Source of the DNA: Paenibacillus sp. NAIST15-1
GTDB taxonomy: Bacteria; Bacillota; Bacilli; Paenibacillales; Paenibacillaceae
Length of the DNA: 64,000 nucleotides
Direction: 5' to 3'
NCBI RefSeq assembly: GCF_001894745.1
Contig: NZ_BBYF01000010.1
Coordinates: 164,106-228,105 of the forward strand
Shown here: positions 1 through 9,149 of the stretch, piece after piece
How the letters are laid out: each line of letters begins with the position of its first letter
Position numbering within the stretch: the first letter of the stretch is position 1
Position numbers and translations under genes: made by a program
Notes under the pieces: generated by a model
The model's input: the letters and a program-made list of their open reading frames with translations, nothing else
Told to the model about the DNA's origin: nothing
Database searches by the model: none

Positions 1-766
1 CGGTGAAGAGCATGTGAAGACAGGCGCTCTCATTATTTATACTTCTGCGGATTCTGTACTACAAATTGCAGCGCATGAAGAGGTAGTTCCATTGAAGGAG
101 CTGTACGAGATTTGTGAGTTCTGTCGCGAAATTACTCGTGATGACCCTTACATGCTTGGACGAATTATTGCTCGTCCATTTGTAGGGGAGCCTGGGAACT
201 TCACGCGTACGTCGAACAGACATGATTATGCCTTGAAGCCATTTGGCCGCACAACAATGAATGAGCTGCAGGATCAAGGCTACGATGTGATCGCATTAGG
301 CAAAATTTCAGATATTTATGATGGCGAAGGAATTACACAAGCAATTCGAACAAAGTCTAATATGGACGGCATGGATAAATTTATCGCGACACTGGATGAG
401 CCATTCAAGGGATTAAGTTTCATAAATCTCGTTGACTTCGATGCATTGTACGGACATCGCCGCGATCCAGCGGGTTACGGACGTGCGCTAGAGGAATATG
501 ATGCTCGGCTGCCTGAAGTATTTGCGAAGATGACGGATGAGGATCTGCTCCTCATTACAGCAGACCATGGCAATGATCCAACGTACAAAGGCACTGACCA
601 TACTAGGGAGTACGTTCCACTGATTGCATATTCACCGCGCTTTGTAGATGGAGGCAAGGAGCTTCCACTTCGTGGAACATTTGCAGATATCGCGGCAACG
701 GTTGCTGAGAACTTTGCAGTTGCGGCACCAGCGTATGGCAAGAGCTTTTTATCTGATTTGAAATAA
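1..766 (+). CDS. deoB: Phosphopentomutase, 3' part (5' end outside window)
   Basis: The frame is open from the left edge (in frame at base 2), so only the C-terminal part is present. DeoB interconverts (deoxy)ribose-1-phosphate and (deoxy)ribose-5-phosphate, linking nucleoside phosphorolysis to the pentose phosphate pathway in the cytoplasm. Recognisable family motifs are [14 protein letters not shown] near the start, [33 protein letters not shown]-like [11 protein letters not shown], and the metal-binding ITADHGNDP and [10 protein letters not shown] segments. The alkaline-phosphatase-superfamily metal ligands (Asp/His of DHGND and His of DHTRE) are intact. It ends 42 bases before deoD, and deoB-deoD-pdp lie on the same strand, which fits one nucleoside catabolism operon. 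The GTG at 14 is an internal codon, not a start. Confidence 0.95.
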   Translation, partial: GEEHVKTGALIIYTSADSVLQIAAHEEVVPLKELYEICEFCREITRDDPYMLGRIIARPFVGEPGNFTRTSNRHDYALKPFGRTTMNELQDQGYDVIALGKISDIYDGEGITQAIRTKSNMDGMDKFIATLDEPFKGLSFINLVDFDALYGHRRDPAGYGRALEEYDARLPEVFAKMTDEDLLLITADHGNDPTYKGTDHTREYVPLIAYSPRFVDGGKELPLRGTFADIAATVAENFAVAAPAYGKSFLSDLK

Positions 767-786
767 TTCGGATTTGAAATAATTCA
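755..786. repeat. 16-bp tandem duplication over the deoB stop codon
   Basis: GATTTGAAATAATTCG (755-770) is followed directly by a copy with one change in the last base (771-786). The first copy contains the last codons and TAA stop of deoB, so the second is a non-coding duplicate of the gene end in front of the deoD ribosome site. It looks like a local slippage or duplication event. Confidence 0.85.
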
Positions 787-807
787 TCATACTGGAGGAA
801 CATAACT

Positions 808-1515
808 ATGAGTGTACACATTGGAGCGAAACAAGGCGACGTTGCAGAAACGATATTGTTGCCAGGAGATCCATTGCGTGCGAAATATATCGCAGAAACG
901 TACTTGGAGGATATTACTTGCTATAACGAGGTTCGCGGGATGCTCGGCTTCACGGGAACTTACAAAGGCAAGCGCATCTCCGTACAAGGTACGGGCATGG
1001 GGGTTCCAACAACAAGCATTTATGTAAATGAGCTGATCAATGAGTACGGTGTGAAGAACTTGTTCCGTGTAGGTACTTGCGGTGCGATGCAGAAGGACGT
1101 TCATGTGCGTGATGTCGTGCTTGCTCAAGCAACTTGTACAGATTCCAGCATGAACCGTCATGTCTTCGGTGGATATGACTACTCTCCAATCGCCAGCTTC
1201 TCCTTGCTGAAGGGGGCTTATGAGAATGCGGTTGCGAAGGGAATGAACGTTCATGTCGGCAACATCTTCACTTCCGACATGTTCTACCGCGATGACAAGT
1301 CTGTTGTTCAGAAGCTGATGGATTATGGCGTATTGGCCGTGGAAATGGAAACAACGGCTCTGTACACACTGGCTGCGAAATATGGTGTGAATGCATTGAC
1401 AATCTTAACAGTTAGTGACCACTTGCTGACAGGTGAGGAAACGACATCGCAAGAGCGTCAAACAACGTTCAATGACATGATGGAAGTGGCACTGGAGACA
1501 GCTATTTCGCTGTAA
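808..1515 (+). CDS. deoD: Purine nucleoside phosphorylase, hexameric DeoD type
   Basis: Phosphorolyses purine (deoxy)nucleosides to free base and (deoxy)ribose-1-phosphate. The 235-residue protein has the usual DeoD length and signatures: N-terminal [20 protein letters not shown], the phosphate-binding [57 protein letters not shown] (ribose contact) and the catalytic SDHLLTGEE with its Asp. An ATG with a GGAGGA ribosome site about 10 bases upstream sets the start. It sits between deoB and pdp on the same strand, so its sugar-phosphate product goes straight to DeoB. No separate promoter is evident in the 41-base gap. Confidence 0.96.
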   Translation: MSVHIGAKQGDVAETILLPGDPLRAKYIAETYLEDITCYNEVRGMLGFTGTYKGKRISVQGTGMGVPTTSIYVNELINEYGVKNLFRVGTCGAMQKDVHVRDVVLAQATCTDSSMNRHVFGGYDYSPIASFSLLKGAYENAVAKGMNVHVGNIFTSDMFYRDDKSVVQKLMDYGVLAVEMETTALYTLAAKYGVNALTILTVSDHLLTGEETTSQERQTTFNDMMEVALETAISL

Positions 1516-1645
1516 GTAGTTTTGTCATTAGCAACAAGCAAAGGCGTTTATAGGGTTGGCATTATAGTGAATTCGTTTTTGGTTAAGAATGATGAACGAA
1601 CCTGCGTTCAAGCATATATCCAATGGAGAGCGAGGAGAATCAACG

Positions 1646-2947
1646 ATGAGAATGGTGGATCTGATTGCGAAGAAGCGTGACGGCAAGGAACTGACGACAG
1701 AGGAAATTAACTTTGTTATTGATGGCTATACCAAGGGTGATATCCCGGATTATCAAGTCAGTGCATTTGCGATGGCCATTTATTTTCAAGATATGACGGA
1801 GCGGGAACGGGCTGATTTGACGATGGCCATGGTCAACTCCGGTGAAACGATTGATCTCTCAGCAATTGAGGGCGTTAAGGTGGATAAGCATTCAACTGGC
1901 GGTGTTGGCGATACGACGACGCTTGTACTCGCCCCTCTAGTTGCTGCATTGGATATTCCGGTAGCCAAGATGTCAGGCCGTGGGCTTGGCCATACAGGCG
2001 GTACGATTGATAAGCTCGAGGCAATCGAAGGCTTCCATGTGGAAATTACGAAGGACGAGTTCGTAAACCTAGTCAACAACCATAAAATTGCGGTAATCGG
2101 TCAGACAGGCAACTTAACGCCTGCGGACAAGAAGTTGTATGCCCTGCGTGACGTTACAGCAACTGTCAATTCCATTCCGCTTATTGCAAGCTCCATTATG
2201 AGCAAGAAGATTGCAGCAGGTTCCGATGCCATCGTGCTCGATGTGAAGACTGGAGCAGGGGCCTTCATGAAGACGGCTGAGGATGCGAAGGAATTGGCGC
2301 ATGCAATGGTCAGCATCGGCAACAATGTCGGTCGCAAGACGATGGCTGTTATATCCGATATGAGCCAACCGCTCGGACGTGCAATCGGCAACTCGCTTGA
2401 AGTACAGGAAGCGATTGATACACTGCGTGGACATGGCCCTGAGGATCTGGAAGAGCTGTGCTTCGCGCTTGGCAGACAGATGGTATTCCTTGCTGGCAAG
2501 GCGTCCTCCTTGGAAGAGGCGGAAGAGAAGCTGAAGGAAGTCATCACGAACGGCAAAGCGTTGGAGAAGTTCAAGGAATTCATCGCGAACCAAGGCGGCA
2601 ATCCAGAGGTCGTCGACGATCCGAACAAGCTGCCGCAGGCTGCTTACAAGATCGAAGTTCCTGCTAAGGAAGACGGCGTAGTGGCAGAAATCGTCGCTGA
2701 CGAGATTGGTACAGCAGCGATGCTGCTTGGCGCTGGCCGCGCAACGAAGGAGTCCGAGATCGATCTTGCTGTAGGCTTGATGCTGAACAAGAAGGTTGGG
2801 GATGCGGTTAAGGCAGGCGAGTCCTTGGTAACGATTCATGCAAATCGTGAGAACGTGGATGACGTCATTGCGAAGATTTATGAGAACATTCGGATTAGCG
2901 ACCATGCAGAGGCACCAGTGCTTGTCCATGATATCGTAACGGAATAA
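1646..2947 (+). CDS. pdp: Pyrimidine-nucleoside phosphorylase
   Basis: Cleaves uridine, thymidine and deoxyuridine with phosphate to base and pentose-1-phosphate. The start is placed at the ATG at 1646 because GAGGAG lies just upstream and this gives 433 residues, the usual family length; an in-frame ATG at 1589 has no good ribosome site. The family signature is clear: [15 protein letters not shown] (phosphate loop), [41 protein letters not shown] and [12 protein letters not shown], followed by the C-terminal alpha/beta PYNP domain. It closes the deo operon and is followed by a strong terminator. Confidence 0.96.
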   Translation: MRMVDLIAKKRDGKELTTEEINFVIDGYTKGDIPDYQVSAFAMAIYFQDMTERERADLTMAMVNSGETIDLSAIEGVKVDKHSTGGVGDTTTLVLAPLVAALDIPVAKMSGRGLGHTGGTIDKLEAIEGFHVEITKDEFVNLVNNHKIAVIGQTGNLTPADKKLYALRDVTATVNSIPLIASSIMSKKIAAGSDAIVLDVKTGAGAFMKTAEDAKELAHAMVSIGNNVGRKTMAVISDMSQPLGRAIGNSLEVQEAIDTLRGHGPEDLEELCFALGRQMVFLAGKASSLEEAEEKLKEVITNGKALEKFKEFIANQGGNPEVVDDPNKLPQAAYKIEVPAKEDGVVAEIVADEIGTAAMLLGAGRATKESEIDLAVGLMLNKKVGDAVKAGESLVTIHANRENVDDVIAKIYENIRISDHAEAPVLVHDIVTE

Positions 2948-2962
2948 ATTTAGGTTCAGTGG

Positions 2963-3009
2963 AGAGCAGGATGCAGGCGGATGCCTTGCAGCCTGCTCTT
3001 TTTCTTTTT
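2963..3009 (+). terminator. Rho-independent terminator of the deo operon
   Basis: Arms AGAGCAGG (from 2963) and CCTGCTCT (to 2999), extended by partly paired TGCAGG/CCTTGCA, are followed by a T-rich run TTTTTCTTTTT. It lies 15 bases after the pdp stop. Confidence 0.85.
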
Positions 3010-3164
3010 CATGCAGATTTTTCTACATGGATCAGAAATAATGGGGGTATACATCTTATCAAATAACGTTAACGCCTATCACTTCGCACAATACGTACCC
3101 GGCATGGATAGGGGAATTGAAATCATGCTATCATGAACTAAATAATATCGTAAGGGGGAGCTGC

Positions 3165-3860
3165 ATGAGATATTTTCCGCTCGGGGATTCAGCGGTTGTC
3201 GTGGAATTTGGTACCCTCATCGGGCAGACTGCACATGAGCAAGTTCGGTTGTTGTCACTCTACCTTGACGAACATCCGATGCAAGGGATGATTGAATATG
3301 TCCCTTCTTATACGACTGTAACCGTATTTTATAATCCGAGTCTGCTGCGGTATGATGAGGCACAAGCGCGGCTGGAAATTGCTGTTGCTCAATCGCTACA
3401 TATGAAGCTTGAATGCAATATTCGAACTGTCGACATACCGGTATGCTATGGTGGGAGCTTCGGTCCTGATTTGAATGAAGTCGCCGCGATTAACCAGCTG
3501 TCACCGGATGAGGTTATTCACATTCACAGCAGCGGGGAATATATAGTCTATTTGCTAGGGTTTGCGCCAGGTTTTCCGTTTCTGGGAGGAATGTCGAAGC
3601 GGATTGCCGCACCAAGGCGTTCCACTCCACGGCTTGCGATTCCATCAGGTACAGTAGGGATTGCCGGCATGCAAACGGGAGTATATCCAATCGTCACGCC
3701 CGGCGGCTGGCAGTTGATCGGTCGGACACCCGTGCCGTTATTTCGTCCGGATATGAATCCTCCAACCCTGCTAAGAGCAGGGGATAGAATACGTTTTTTG
3801 CCTATTACAGAAGAAGAATACGCGAAATGGGAGGAGCGCGGGTCATGTGTATCCGGGTAA
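3165..3860 (+). CDS. pxpB: 5-oxoprolinase subunit PxpB (KipI-like)
   Basis: Subunit of the ATP-dependent bacterial 5-oxoprolinase PxpABC, which converts 5-oxoproline (pyroglutamate) to glutamate. The 231-residue carboxyltransferase C/D-type domain shows MRYFPLGDSAVVVEFG, the family motif GEYIVYLLGFAPGFPFLGGM, PRRSTPRLAIPSGTVGIAGMQTG and TPGGWQLIGRTP. The start at 3165 follows AAGGGGGAG with good spacing; an upstream in-frame TTG at 3117 is less likely. It overlaps pxpC by 16 bases, so the two are probably translationally coupled. In Bacillus subtilis the homologue KipI also inhibits KinA; whether that holds here cannot be read from sequence. Confidence 0.93.
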   Translation: MRYFPLGDSAVVVEFGTLIGQTAHEQVRLLSLYLDEHPMQGMIEYVPSYTTVTVFYNPSLLRYDEAQARLEIAVAQSLHMKLECNIRTVDIPVCYGGSFGPDLNEVAAINQLSPDEVIHIHSSGEYIVYLLGFAPGFPFLGGMSKRIAAPRRSTPRLAIPSGTVGIAGMQTGVYPIVTPGGWQLIGRTPVPLFRPDMNPPTLLRAGDRIRFLPITEEEYAKWEERGSCVSG

Positions 3861-4822
3861 AATCGGCGGGCATGCTGACAACGGTTCAGGATCTCGGTCG
3901 CTTTGGGTTACAAAAGTACGGTGTACTAACAAGTGGCGCAATGGATGGGATCGCACTCAGGCTGGCGAACTTGCTGGCAGGCAATGAAGAGGCCGCAGCA
4001 GCTTTAGAGATTACGTTGCTTGGGCCGCAGCTTATATTTGAAAAGGGCGCCGTAATCGCTCTAGCGGGGGGCAACTTGTCTCCTAGCATTGATGGAATGA
4101 GCATTCCGCTATGGCGTCCCGTATATGTTCCTGCAGGAAGCACATTACAATTCGGGAGAACTGTATCGGGCTGCAGAACCTATCTGGCAATAAGCGGCGG
4201 GATATCCGTCCCGGAAGCGATGGGTAGTCGCAGCACTTATTTACGGGCAGGAATAGGTGGATTGCATGGTCGAGCGCTTGAAGCTGGAGATGTGCTGGAG
4301 ATGGGAGAAGCTGCCGAACCGTTCAAGTTATGTTCCCTTGAAACGATTGTCATGCCATGGGGAGCCAGCTTTGCGATTCGTCCTGCTTACAAAGAAAATC
4401 CGGTGCTTCGCGTCGTCCGTGGTCCTGAATTCGATACATTCAGTGAAGAAAGCAAGCATCGATTATGGACGGAGCCATTCCGCGTTACGACGCAGTCGGA
4501 CAGAATGGGCTACCGCCTCGCAGATGTACCGCTGGCTGTGGCAGAACCTATTGACATGATATCGTCTGCCGTTAGCACAGGCACGATTCAAGTACCGCCG
4601 GAAGGCAATCCGATCGTGTTGTTGGCGGATCGACAAACGGTCGGTGGATATCCGCGAATCGCTCATGTAATTAGTGTGGATTTGCCGCTCATCGCCCAAG
4701 TGAGACCAGGCGGGTATATTCGATTTGCAGAGGTTACACAAGAAGAAGCACAGGACTTGTATGTGAAGCGGGAACAAGAGATTGCCCAATTCCGGCAGGG
4801 ACTATCCCTGCGGATTCGTTAG
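3845..4822 (+). CDS. pxpC: 5-oxoprolinase subunit PxpC (KipA-like)
   Basis: Second carboxyltransferase-like subunit (A/B domain) of 5-oxoprolinase. The sequence shows [39 protein letters not shown], the ALAGGN segment, [30 protein letters not shown] and the C-terminal [15 protein letters not shown], all typical of KipA/PxpC. The ATG at 3845 lies inside the pxpB end and is served by the GGAGGAG at 3830-3836; this gives 325 residues. It is followed 13 bases later by pxpA. Confidence 0.93.
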   Translation: MCIRVKSAGMLTTVQDLGRFGLQKYGVLTSGAMDGIALRLANLLAGNEEAAAALEITLLGPQLIFEKGAVIALAGGNLSPSIDGMSIPLWRPVYVPAGSTLQFGRTVSGCRTYLAISGGISVPEAMGSRSTYLRAGIGGLHGRALEAGDVLEMGEAAEPFKLCSLETIVMPWGASFAIRPAYKENPVLRVVRGPEFDTFSEESKHRLWTEPFRVTTQSDRMGYRLADVPLAVAEPIDMISSAVSTGTIQVPPEGNPIVLLADRQTVGGYPRIAHVISVDLPLIAQVRPGGYIRFAEVTQEEAQDLYVKREQEIAQFRQGLSLRIR

Positions 4823-4835
4823 GAGGGAAAGTACT

Positions 4836-5600
4836 ATGCATCAAATCGATATAAACTGTGATATGGGAGAGAGCTTTGGCGCATATCGGCTCGGCTCTGA
4901 TGAAGCAATTTTGCCGTTCGTAACATCCGTGAATATTGCTTGCGGTTTCCATGCTGGCGATCCATCCGTCATGAAGCGGACTGTAGCAGCAGCACTTGAG
5001 CGTGGGACAGCAATTGGGGCTCATCCCGGACTACCAGATCTAGCTGGATTCGGACGGCGCAACCTCGCAATCACTCCTGAGGAAGCCTATGATATGGTCG
5101 TCTATCAGGTGGGGGCGCTATACGGATTTGTCACAGCGGCTGGCGGCAAGATGCAGCATGTGAAGCCGCATGGTGCCTTGTACAACATGGCTGCAAGCAA
5201 CTACGCGCTGGCTGAGGCGATTGCCCGAGCTGTCCATGATATGAATCCAGAGCTGGTGTTATTCGGACTATCGGGAAGTGAACTGATCAAGGCGGGTCAA
5301 GCCGTTGGACTTCGCTGTGTGCATGAAGTATTCGCAGACCGGACGTATCAAGTGGATGGTTCATTGACGCCGCGTCGGGAGTCCAATGCGCTGATCACGG
5401 ATACTGAAGAAGCAGTACAGCAGGTCATTCGCATGGTAAAAGAAGGGGTTGTCCATGCTGTCCAGGGTGTTGATGTGGCGATTCAAACCGATACGGTATG
5501 CATTCATGGTGATGGCACACATGCGCTTGCCTTTGCCCAAAGCTTGCGGCAACGGTTGAGTGATGAAGGAATTGTTGTGCAATCCGTTTGGGCGAAGTAG
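4836..5600 (+). CDS. pxpA: 5-oxoprolinase subunit PxpA (LamB/YcsF family)
   Basis: Hydrolytic subunit of PxpABC. The 254-residue protein begins [20 protein letters not shown] and carries the family segments [60 protein letters not shown] and [11 protein letters not shown]. The conserved Asp and His residues of [15 protein letters not shown] and KPHGALYN are present. AGGAGGG precedes the ATG at 4836; the in-frame upstream start at 4782 would overlap pxpC and lacks a ribosome site. Gene order B-C-A with overlaps or short gaps indicates one operon. Confidence 0.94.
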   Translation: MHQIDINCDMGESFGAYRLGSDEAILPFVTSVNIACGFHAGDPSVMKRTVAAALERGTAIGAHPGLPDLAGFGRRNLAITPEEAYDMVVYQVGALYGFVTAAGGKMQHVKPHGALYNMAASNYALAEAIARAVHDMNPELVLFGLSGSELIKAGQAVGLRCVHEVFADRTYQVDGSLTPRRESNALITDTEEAVQQVIRMVKEGVVHAVQGVDVAIQTDTVCIHGDGTHALAFAQSLRQRLSDEGIVVQSVWAK

Positions 5601-5677
5601 GAGTTGATCCTATTTTCTGACTTATATATAGAAGAGATAGCGTCAAGGAAGCTGAGGGAAGTAAGCCAGAAATGGGG

Positions 5678-5740
5678 AAAAAGGTGTTATGCTTTTTTAA
5701 AAGAGAGTTCATCTCTTAGAGAAGCATTGACACCTTTTTT
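5678..5740 (+). terminator. Long terminator hairpin after pxpBCA
   Basis: Left arm AAAAAGGTGTTATGCTT (5678-5694) pairs with AAGCATTGACACCTTTTTT (5722-5740) with one bulge. An inner AGAGA/TCTCT hairpin sits in the loop. The right arm itself ends in six T, so the hairpin could also work for transcription from the other side. Confidence 0.75.
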
Positions 5741-5752
5741 ATTTGTCTATTG

Positions 5753-5766
5753 TGAAAACATTTTCA
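5753..5766. promoter_or_regulatory. cre-like palindrome upstream of pckA
   Basis: TGAAAACATTTTCA is a near-perfect palindrome that resembles a CcpA catabolite-response element but has CA instead of the central CG. It lies about 180 bases upstream of the chosen pckA start in an AT-rich promoter region. Glucose repression of pckA would make biological sense; the assignment is an inference. Confidence 0.4.
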
Positions 5767-5930
5767 AAATGACGTAATAAATAATTGGATTCACCCAATT
5801 CGCTTTTATATATTGCGTATTATTTATTTATAGTATACATTAAATGAAAAAGGATAAAATATACATTTTCTTAGTTGTTGGAGACGGGATGAAACAAGAA
5901 CTCGGTAACAGTGGAATAGGGAGGATAACC

Positions 5931-7514
5931 GTGATCGCGAAAAATAAGGAAAGCACTCAATTGGCTGGTCTGTATGTAGATGAATCTCAGAGGAACCTGG
6001 CGGTTGCCAAGCTGGTAGAATCCGCTCTCTGCAACGGAGAAGGTCATCTGACTTCGACTGGCGCTTTGCAAGTCACAACGGGCAAATATACGGGACGTTC
6101 CCCGAAGGATAAGTTCATCGTCAGAGAGTCGGACACAGCAGACCATGTCGCTTGGGGCGAGGTGAATCAGGCAATCACCTCTGAGCAATTCGACTCGTTG
6201 TATAACAAAACGATCAACTATATGAAGAATCGCAAGCTCTTTGTATTCGACGGTTATGCAGGGGCAGACCTGGCTTATCGTTTGCCTGTCCGCTTTATTA
6301 ATGAATACGCGTGGCAAAATTTATTCGTTCAGCAATTGTTTATACGTCCAACAACGAATGAGCTGTTAACTCATGAACCTGATTTTACTGTGATTGCAAT
6401 GCCTGGCATGAAGGCGGATCCCGCTGTCGACGGGACGAATTCCGAGACGTTCATTGCGATCTCATTCGAGAAAAAGACTGTGCTCATCGGCGGTACCCAT
6501 TACGCAGGCGAGATAAAGAAATCGATTTTCAGCGTGCTGAACTATTTGCTTCCCTTCCGTGGCGTCATGCCGATGCACTGCTCGGCGAATGTCGGGGAGG
6601 ATGGAGACACGGCATTGTTTTTTGGATTATCGGGAACAGGGAAGACGACTTTGTCGGCTGATCCGGATCGCGGCTTAGTCGGCGATGATGAGCATGGCTG
6701 GTCCGATGCGGGCGTATTCAATTTCGAAGGCGGCTGCTATGCCAAATGCATCGGGCTGTCGCAGGAGAAGGAGCCGCAAATCTGGAATGCAATCCGGTTC
6801 GGTTCTGTCCTGGAAAATGTGTGGATTGACACCGTAACCGGTGAGGCAGATTACCATAGTAATACACTAACGGAGAACACGCGGGCCGCTTATCCGATTG
6901 ATAATATTCATAACTCGATCATTCCGGGTACCGCAGGCCATCCGAATGTCATTATCTTTTTGACCGCCGATGCCTTTGGCGTCCTGCCTCCCGTATCCAA
7001 GCTGACGAAGGAGCAGGCGATGTATCACTTCCTGTCCGGCTATACATCCAAAATGATAGGTACGGAACGCGGCGTAGTCGAACCAGAAGCGACATTCTCG
7101 GCATGCTTTGGAGCTCCATTCCTCCCCTTGAGACCGGATGTATACGCAGAAATGCTCGGCGACAAAATCACGAAATACGGTGTGAAGGTTTATTTGGTCA
7201 ATACAGGATGGAGCGGCGGTCCTTACGGGATTGGTGAGCGGATGAATCTGTCGTACACAAGGGCGATGGTCAAGGCGATTATAAATGGAAGTATCGAGAA
7301 AGCAGCCTTCACTCCTCATCCTGTATTCGGCATGCTTATCCCTGATGTGGTGCCATTCGTTCCCTATGAATTGCTTGATCCGAGAAGGATGTGGGCGGAT
7401 AAATCGGCCTATGATTGTAAGGCGAAGCAGCTGGCGGAGATCTTTGCTCGCAATTTCGAAATAAAATTCAGCGATGTAGCGGAGTCCATCAAGCTTGCCG
7501 GTCCGCAGGTATAA
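5931..7514 (+). CDS. pckA: Phosphoenolpyruvate carboxykinase (ATP)
   Basis: Converts oxaloacetate and ATP to phosphoenolpyruvate and CO2, the entry step of gluconeogenesis. Signatures seen are [29 protein letters not shown], the kinase-1a P-loop [16 protein letters not shown], the metal-binding [28 protein letters not shown] and [17 protein letters not shown] chose GTG at 5931, served by AGGGAGG, because it gives 527 residues, the usual length; an ATG at 5889 (541 residues) and one at 5844 are alternatives. It is monocistronic, flanked by terminators. Its position just before a tyrosine catabolism operon is consistent with growth on gluconeogenic carbon. Confidence 0.95.
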   Translation: MIAKNKESTQLAGLYVDESQRNLAVAKLVESALCNGEGHLTSTGALQVTTGKYTGRSPKDKFIVRESDTADHVAWGEVNQAITSEQFDSLYNKTINYMKNRKLFVFDGYAGADLAYRLPVRFINEYAWQNLFVQQLFIRPTTNELLTHEPDFTVIAMPGMKADPAVDGTNSETFIAISFEKKTVLIGGTHYAGEIKKSIFSVLNYLLPFRGVMPMHCSANVGEDGDTALFFGLSGTGKTTLSADPDRGLVGDDEHGWSDAGVFNFEGGCYAKCIGLSQEKEPQIWNAIRFGSVLENVWIDTVTGEADYHSNTLTENTRAAYPIDNIHNSIIPGTAGHPNVIIFLTADAFGVLPPVSKLTKEQAMYHFLSGYTSKMIGTERGVVEPEATFSACFGAPFLPLRPDVYAEMLGDKITKYGVKVYLVNTGWSGGPYGIGERMNLSYTRAMVKAIINGSIEKAAFTPHPVFGMLIPDVVPFVPYELLDPRRMWADKSAYDCKAKQLAEIFARNFEIKFSDVAESIKLAGPQV

Positions 7515-7529
7515 TTGCTGTGAGGAGAG

Positions 7530-7580
7530 GGGCTGCCTCTGCGTTGTGTTCATAACGCAGAGGCAGCCCTTATTCATTTT
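7530..7580 (+). terminator. Terminator of pckA
   Basis: A perfect 16-bp stem, GGGCTGCCTCTGCGTT (7530-7545) with its complement at 7554-7569, encloses an 8-base loop and is followed by TTATTCATTTT. It begins 15 bases after the pckA stop. Confidence 0.9.
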
Positions 7581-7676
7581 GTGCGGGGAGACAGGGAGTC
7601 ATGCAGCGAAGGAAGATTGTATGGGGAGGGAGGCGAAATCTCTTATTTAGATAAATTAGGAGGTGTGAAGGAACTA

Positions 7677-8327
7677 ATGGCGAGCATCATGGAGATTGAG
7701 CAAAGGCTTTCGCAAATAAAAAGCATTTTAAATAAAAAGAGAAACAAAATAGATCAAGAAATGTATGACCTAATTGATGAGCGCAGAATATTGAACAGGA
7801 AAGTATCCTTAATGAAGGGTGAAGAAACAGCTATACCCATTAAAACAACATTTCCGCAGGATGTTGGAGCTCCGCTTCCTCATGTTGTTTCAAATGGATA
7901 CAAAACCTATTTATTATACTATATAGGCACTAGTAACCCCGATTGGGATGAAAGTACAAACATCATTCACGTACTTGATCCGCAATCGAAAGATTATGTT
8001 GCACTTATCCAATTTGAAAGGTGTTACAGCATTAGATTCGGTGGAGTTAATGATGAAGTGCTGCATGGACATCCGCTCTATGAGCATGGGCTTGAAGGTT
8101 ATGAGATGCACGAAATAAAAAATTCTTCCTGGATAAATGAACAAAAGAAAATCAATTCAGTACACTCTAATTTCAAGCAAGAGTTATGGGACGCGAGAAA
8201 ACACTATATTTTTACTTTTCATGATGATATTTTCGAGTGTATAGCTAATGAATATGTTGTTCAGGTTTTTAGAGGAAAATTAAGCAGTGTAATGCTGCTT
8301 GCAAATGAAATGTTGTTTTCTGGCTGA
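7677..8327 (+). CDS. Hypothetical protein, AT-rich, coiled-coil N-terminus
   Basis: I do not recognise a family. The first 60 or so residues (MASIMEIEQRLSQIKSIL onward) are rich in K, E, I and L and look like an antiparallel coiled coil. The rest is a mixed alpha/beta globular part with several aromatic patches (YKTYLLYYIGTSNPDWDE, HPLYEHGLEGYEMHEI, HYIFTFHDDIFECIA) and no signal peptide or membrane segment. AGGAGG lies 13 bases before the ATG at 7677; the frame is open back to a GTG at 7581, so the start is uncertain. It is clearly more AT-rich than pckA and hppD on either side, which suggests recent acquisition. The C-terminal half could be an immunity-type or unknown small domain; no function is claimed. 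Confidence 0.6.
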   Translation: MASIMEIEQRLSQIKSILNKKRNKIDQEMYDLIDERRILNRKVSLMKGEETAIPIKTTFPQDVGAPLPHVVSNGYKTYLLYYIGTSNPDWDESTNIIHVLDPQSKDYVALIQFERCYSIRFGGVNDEVLHGHPLYEHGLEGYEMHEIKNSSWINEQKKINSVHSNFKQELWDARKHYIFTFHDDIFECIANEYVVQVFRGKLSSVMLLANEMLFSG

Positions 8328-8413
8328 TGCGGAAAATAAGCATACTGTCATATTCAGCATTTGTCCCCCACGCTGAAAACAAAATGCGGGGCGCGACAGT
8401 TGCACCGCACTTC

Positions 8414-8493
8414 AGCCAATTTGGCTCGAAAAGTCAAGCAAGACGGGTAGAGAGGCCGACATGTGCTAACTCCCCCACTTAACATGTGTCGGC
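8414..8493. other. Two inverted repeats between convergent genes
   Basis: AGCCAA-T-TTGGCT (8414-8426) is a tight palindrome. GCCGACATGT (8455-8464) pairs imperfectly with ACATGTGTCGGC (8482-8493) around a C-rich loop. They sit between the ends of the hypothetical gene and the YerC-like gene, so they may end transcription from one or both sides, but no long T run follows. Confidence 0.4.
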
Positions 8494-8530
8494 TTTGACG
8501 AGCCCGTAACACTGTAAGCACCGAATTTTA

Positions 8531-8845
8531 TTACGATTGCTGCTCAAGTCTGCTGAGCATGAGCTGGTAACTTCCGTTGCCATTGTGCAGGATTCGCTTG
8601 ACGCGCGAAATAATGGCCGTGCTTGCGCCAGTCTCCGCTTCGATTTCCATATACGTGTTGCCGTTCAACAGCAATTTGGCGACTTCCAACCGTTGGGACA
8701 GTGCCTGCAGTTCTTTGGGTGTCGTCAATTCCTCAAAAAAATCATAACATTCCTCAATGCTTTGCAGCTTCATAATGGCCTCCAGCAATTGCTCAATCGC
8801 CGGGTCGCCGGAACGCTTGGCACACATATCGTCGATCAACTCCAA
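8531..8845 (-). CDS. TrpR-superfamily YerC/YecD-like DNA-binding protein
   Basis: Small cytoplasmic helix-turn-helix protein of the TrpR-related YerC/YecD family, about 98-104 residues. The repressor core is plain: LQSIEECYDFFEELTTPKEL, LQALSQRLEVAKLLLNGNTY and the recognition part EIEAETGASTAIISRVKRIL. The start is unclear: TTG at 8845 has no ribosome site, while ATG at 8827 has GGAG 12 bases upstream. The N-terminus differs from the housekeeping YerC, so this is probably a paralogue. It is divergent from the tyrosine degradation operon, 304 bases away, which makes it a candidate regulator of that operon; the ligand (tryptophan, tyrosine or none) is unknown. Confidence 0.85.
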   Translation of the reverse strand: MELIDDMCAKRSGDPAIEQLLEAIMKLQSIEECYDFFEELTTPKELQALSQRLEVAKLLLNGNTYMEIEAETGASTAIISRVKRILHNGNGSYQLMLSRLEQQS

Positions 8846-9080
8846 TTCGAAATGAATACCACGAATGCGCTTACGCTTTACTTTTTGACAAGAAGACGTC
8901 TATTTCCTTCTATTTGTTCAAAAAACATTCACATTCAATTCAATGAAGATACGCTCCACTTGTTTGCTTCCTCACTGCGATAGTGCGTCGATGCGGTTCC
9001 TCCCCGCCGAATTCATGCGCGTCTGTCCAGCCGCGGTTCCTCCGCCGTGCGTTGTAGCATGGGCGCGTTCGAGTACACTT
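8846..9080. other. Divergent intergenic region, no gene seen
   Basis: This stretch separates the yerC-like gene and hppD. It contains two copies of GCGGTTCCTCC (near 8993 and 9033) but no ORF with a plausible ribosome site. The hppD promoter follows at 9081. Confidence 0.5.
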
Positions 9081-9109
9081 TTGCTAGATATTGGTATACA
9101 TCATATACT
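9081..9109 (+). promoter_or_regulatory. Sigma-A promoter of the tyrosine operon with overlapping operator
   Basis: TTGCTA (9081-9086), a 17-base spacer and TATACT (9104-9109) form a good vegetative promoter. An inverted repeat GTATA-CATCA-TATAC (9094-9108) lies across the -10 element, where a bound repressor would block polymerase. The hppD ATG lies 40 bases downstream behind AGGAGG (9137-9142). Confidence 0.7.
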
Positions 9110-9149
9110 CTCAGTGGAAGCAATCCATGTGAGTGTAGGAGGATGTTGA

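Noticed and set aside
2114..2929. Long minus-strand open frame opposite pdp
   Set aside because: It is the antisense shadow of a well-conserved gene; no protein-like motifs.
8537..8983. Plus-strand open frame over the yerC-like gene
   Set aside because: Antisense shadow; the minus-strand TrpR-like domain is unmistakable.
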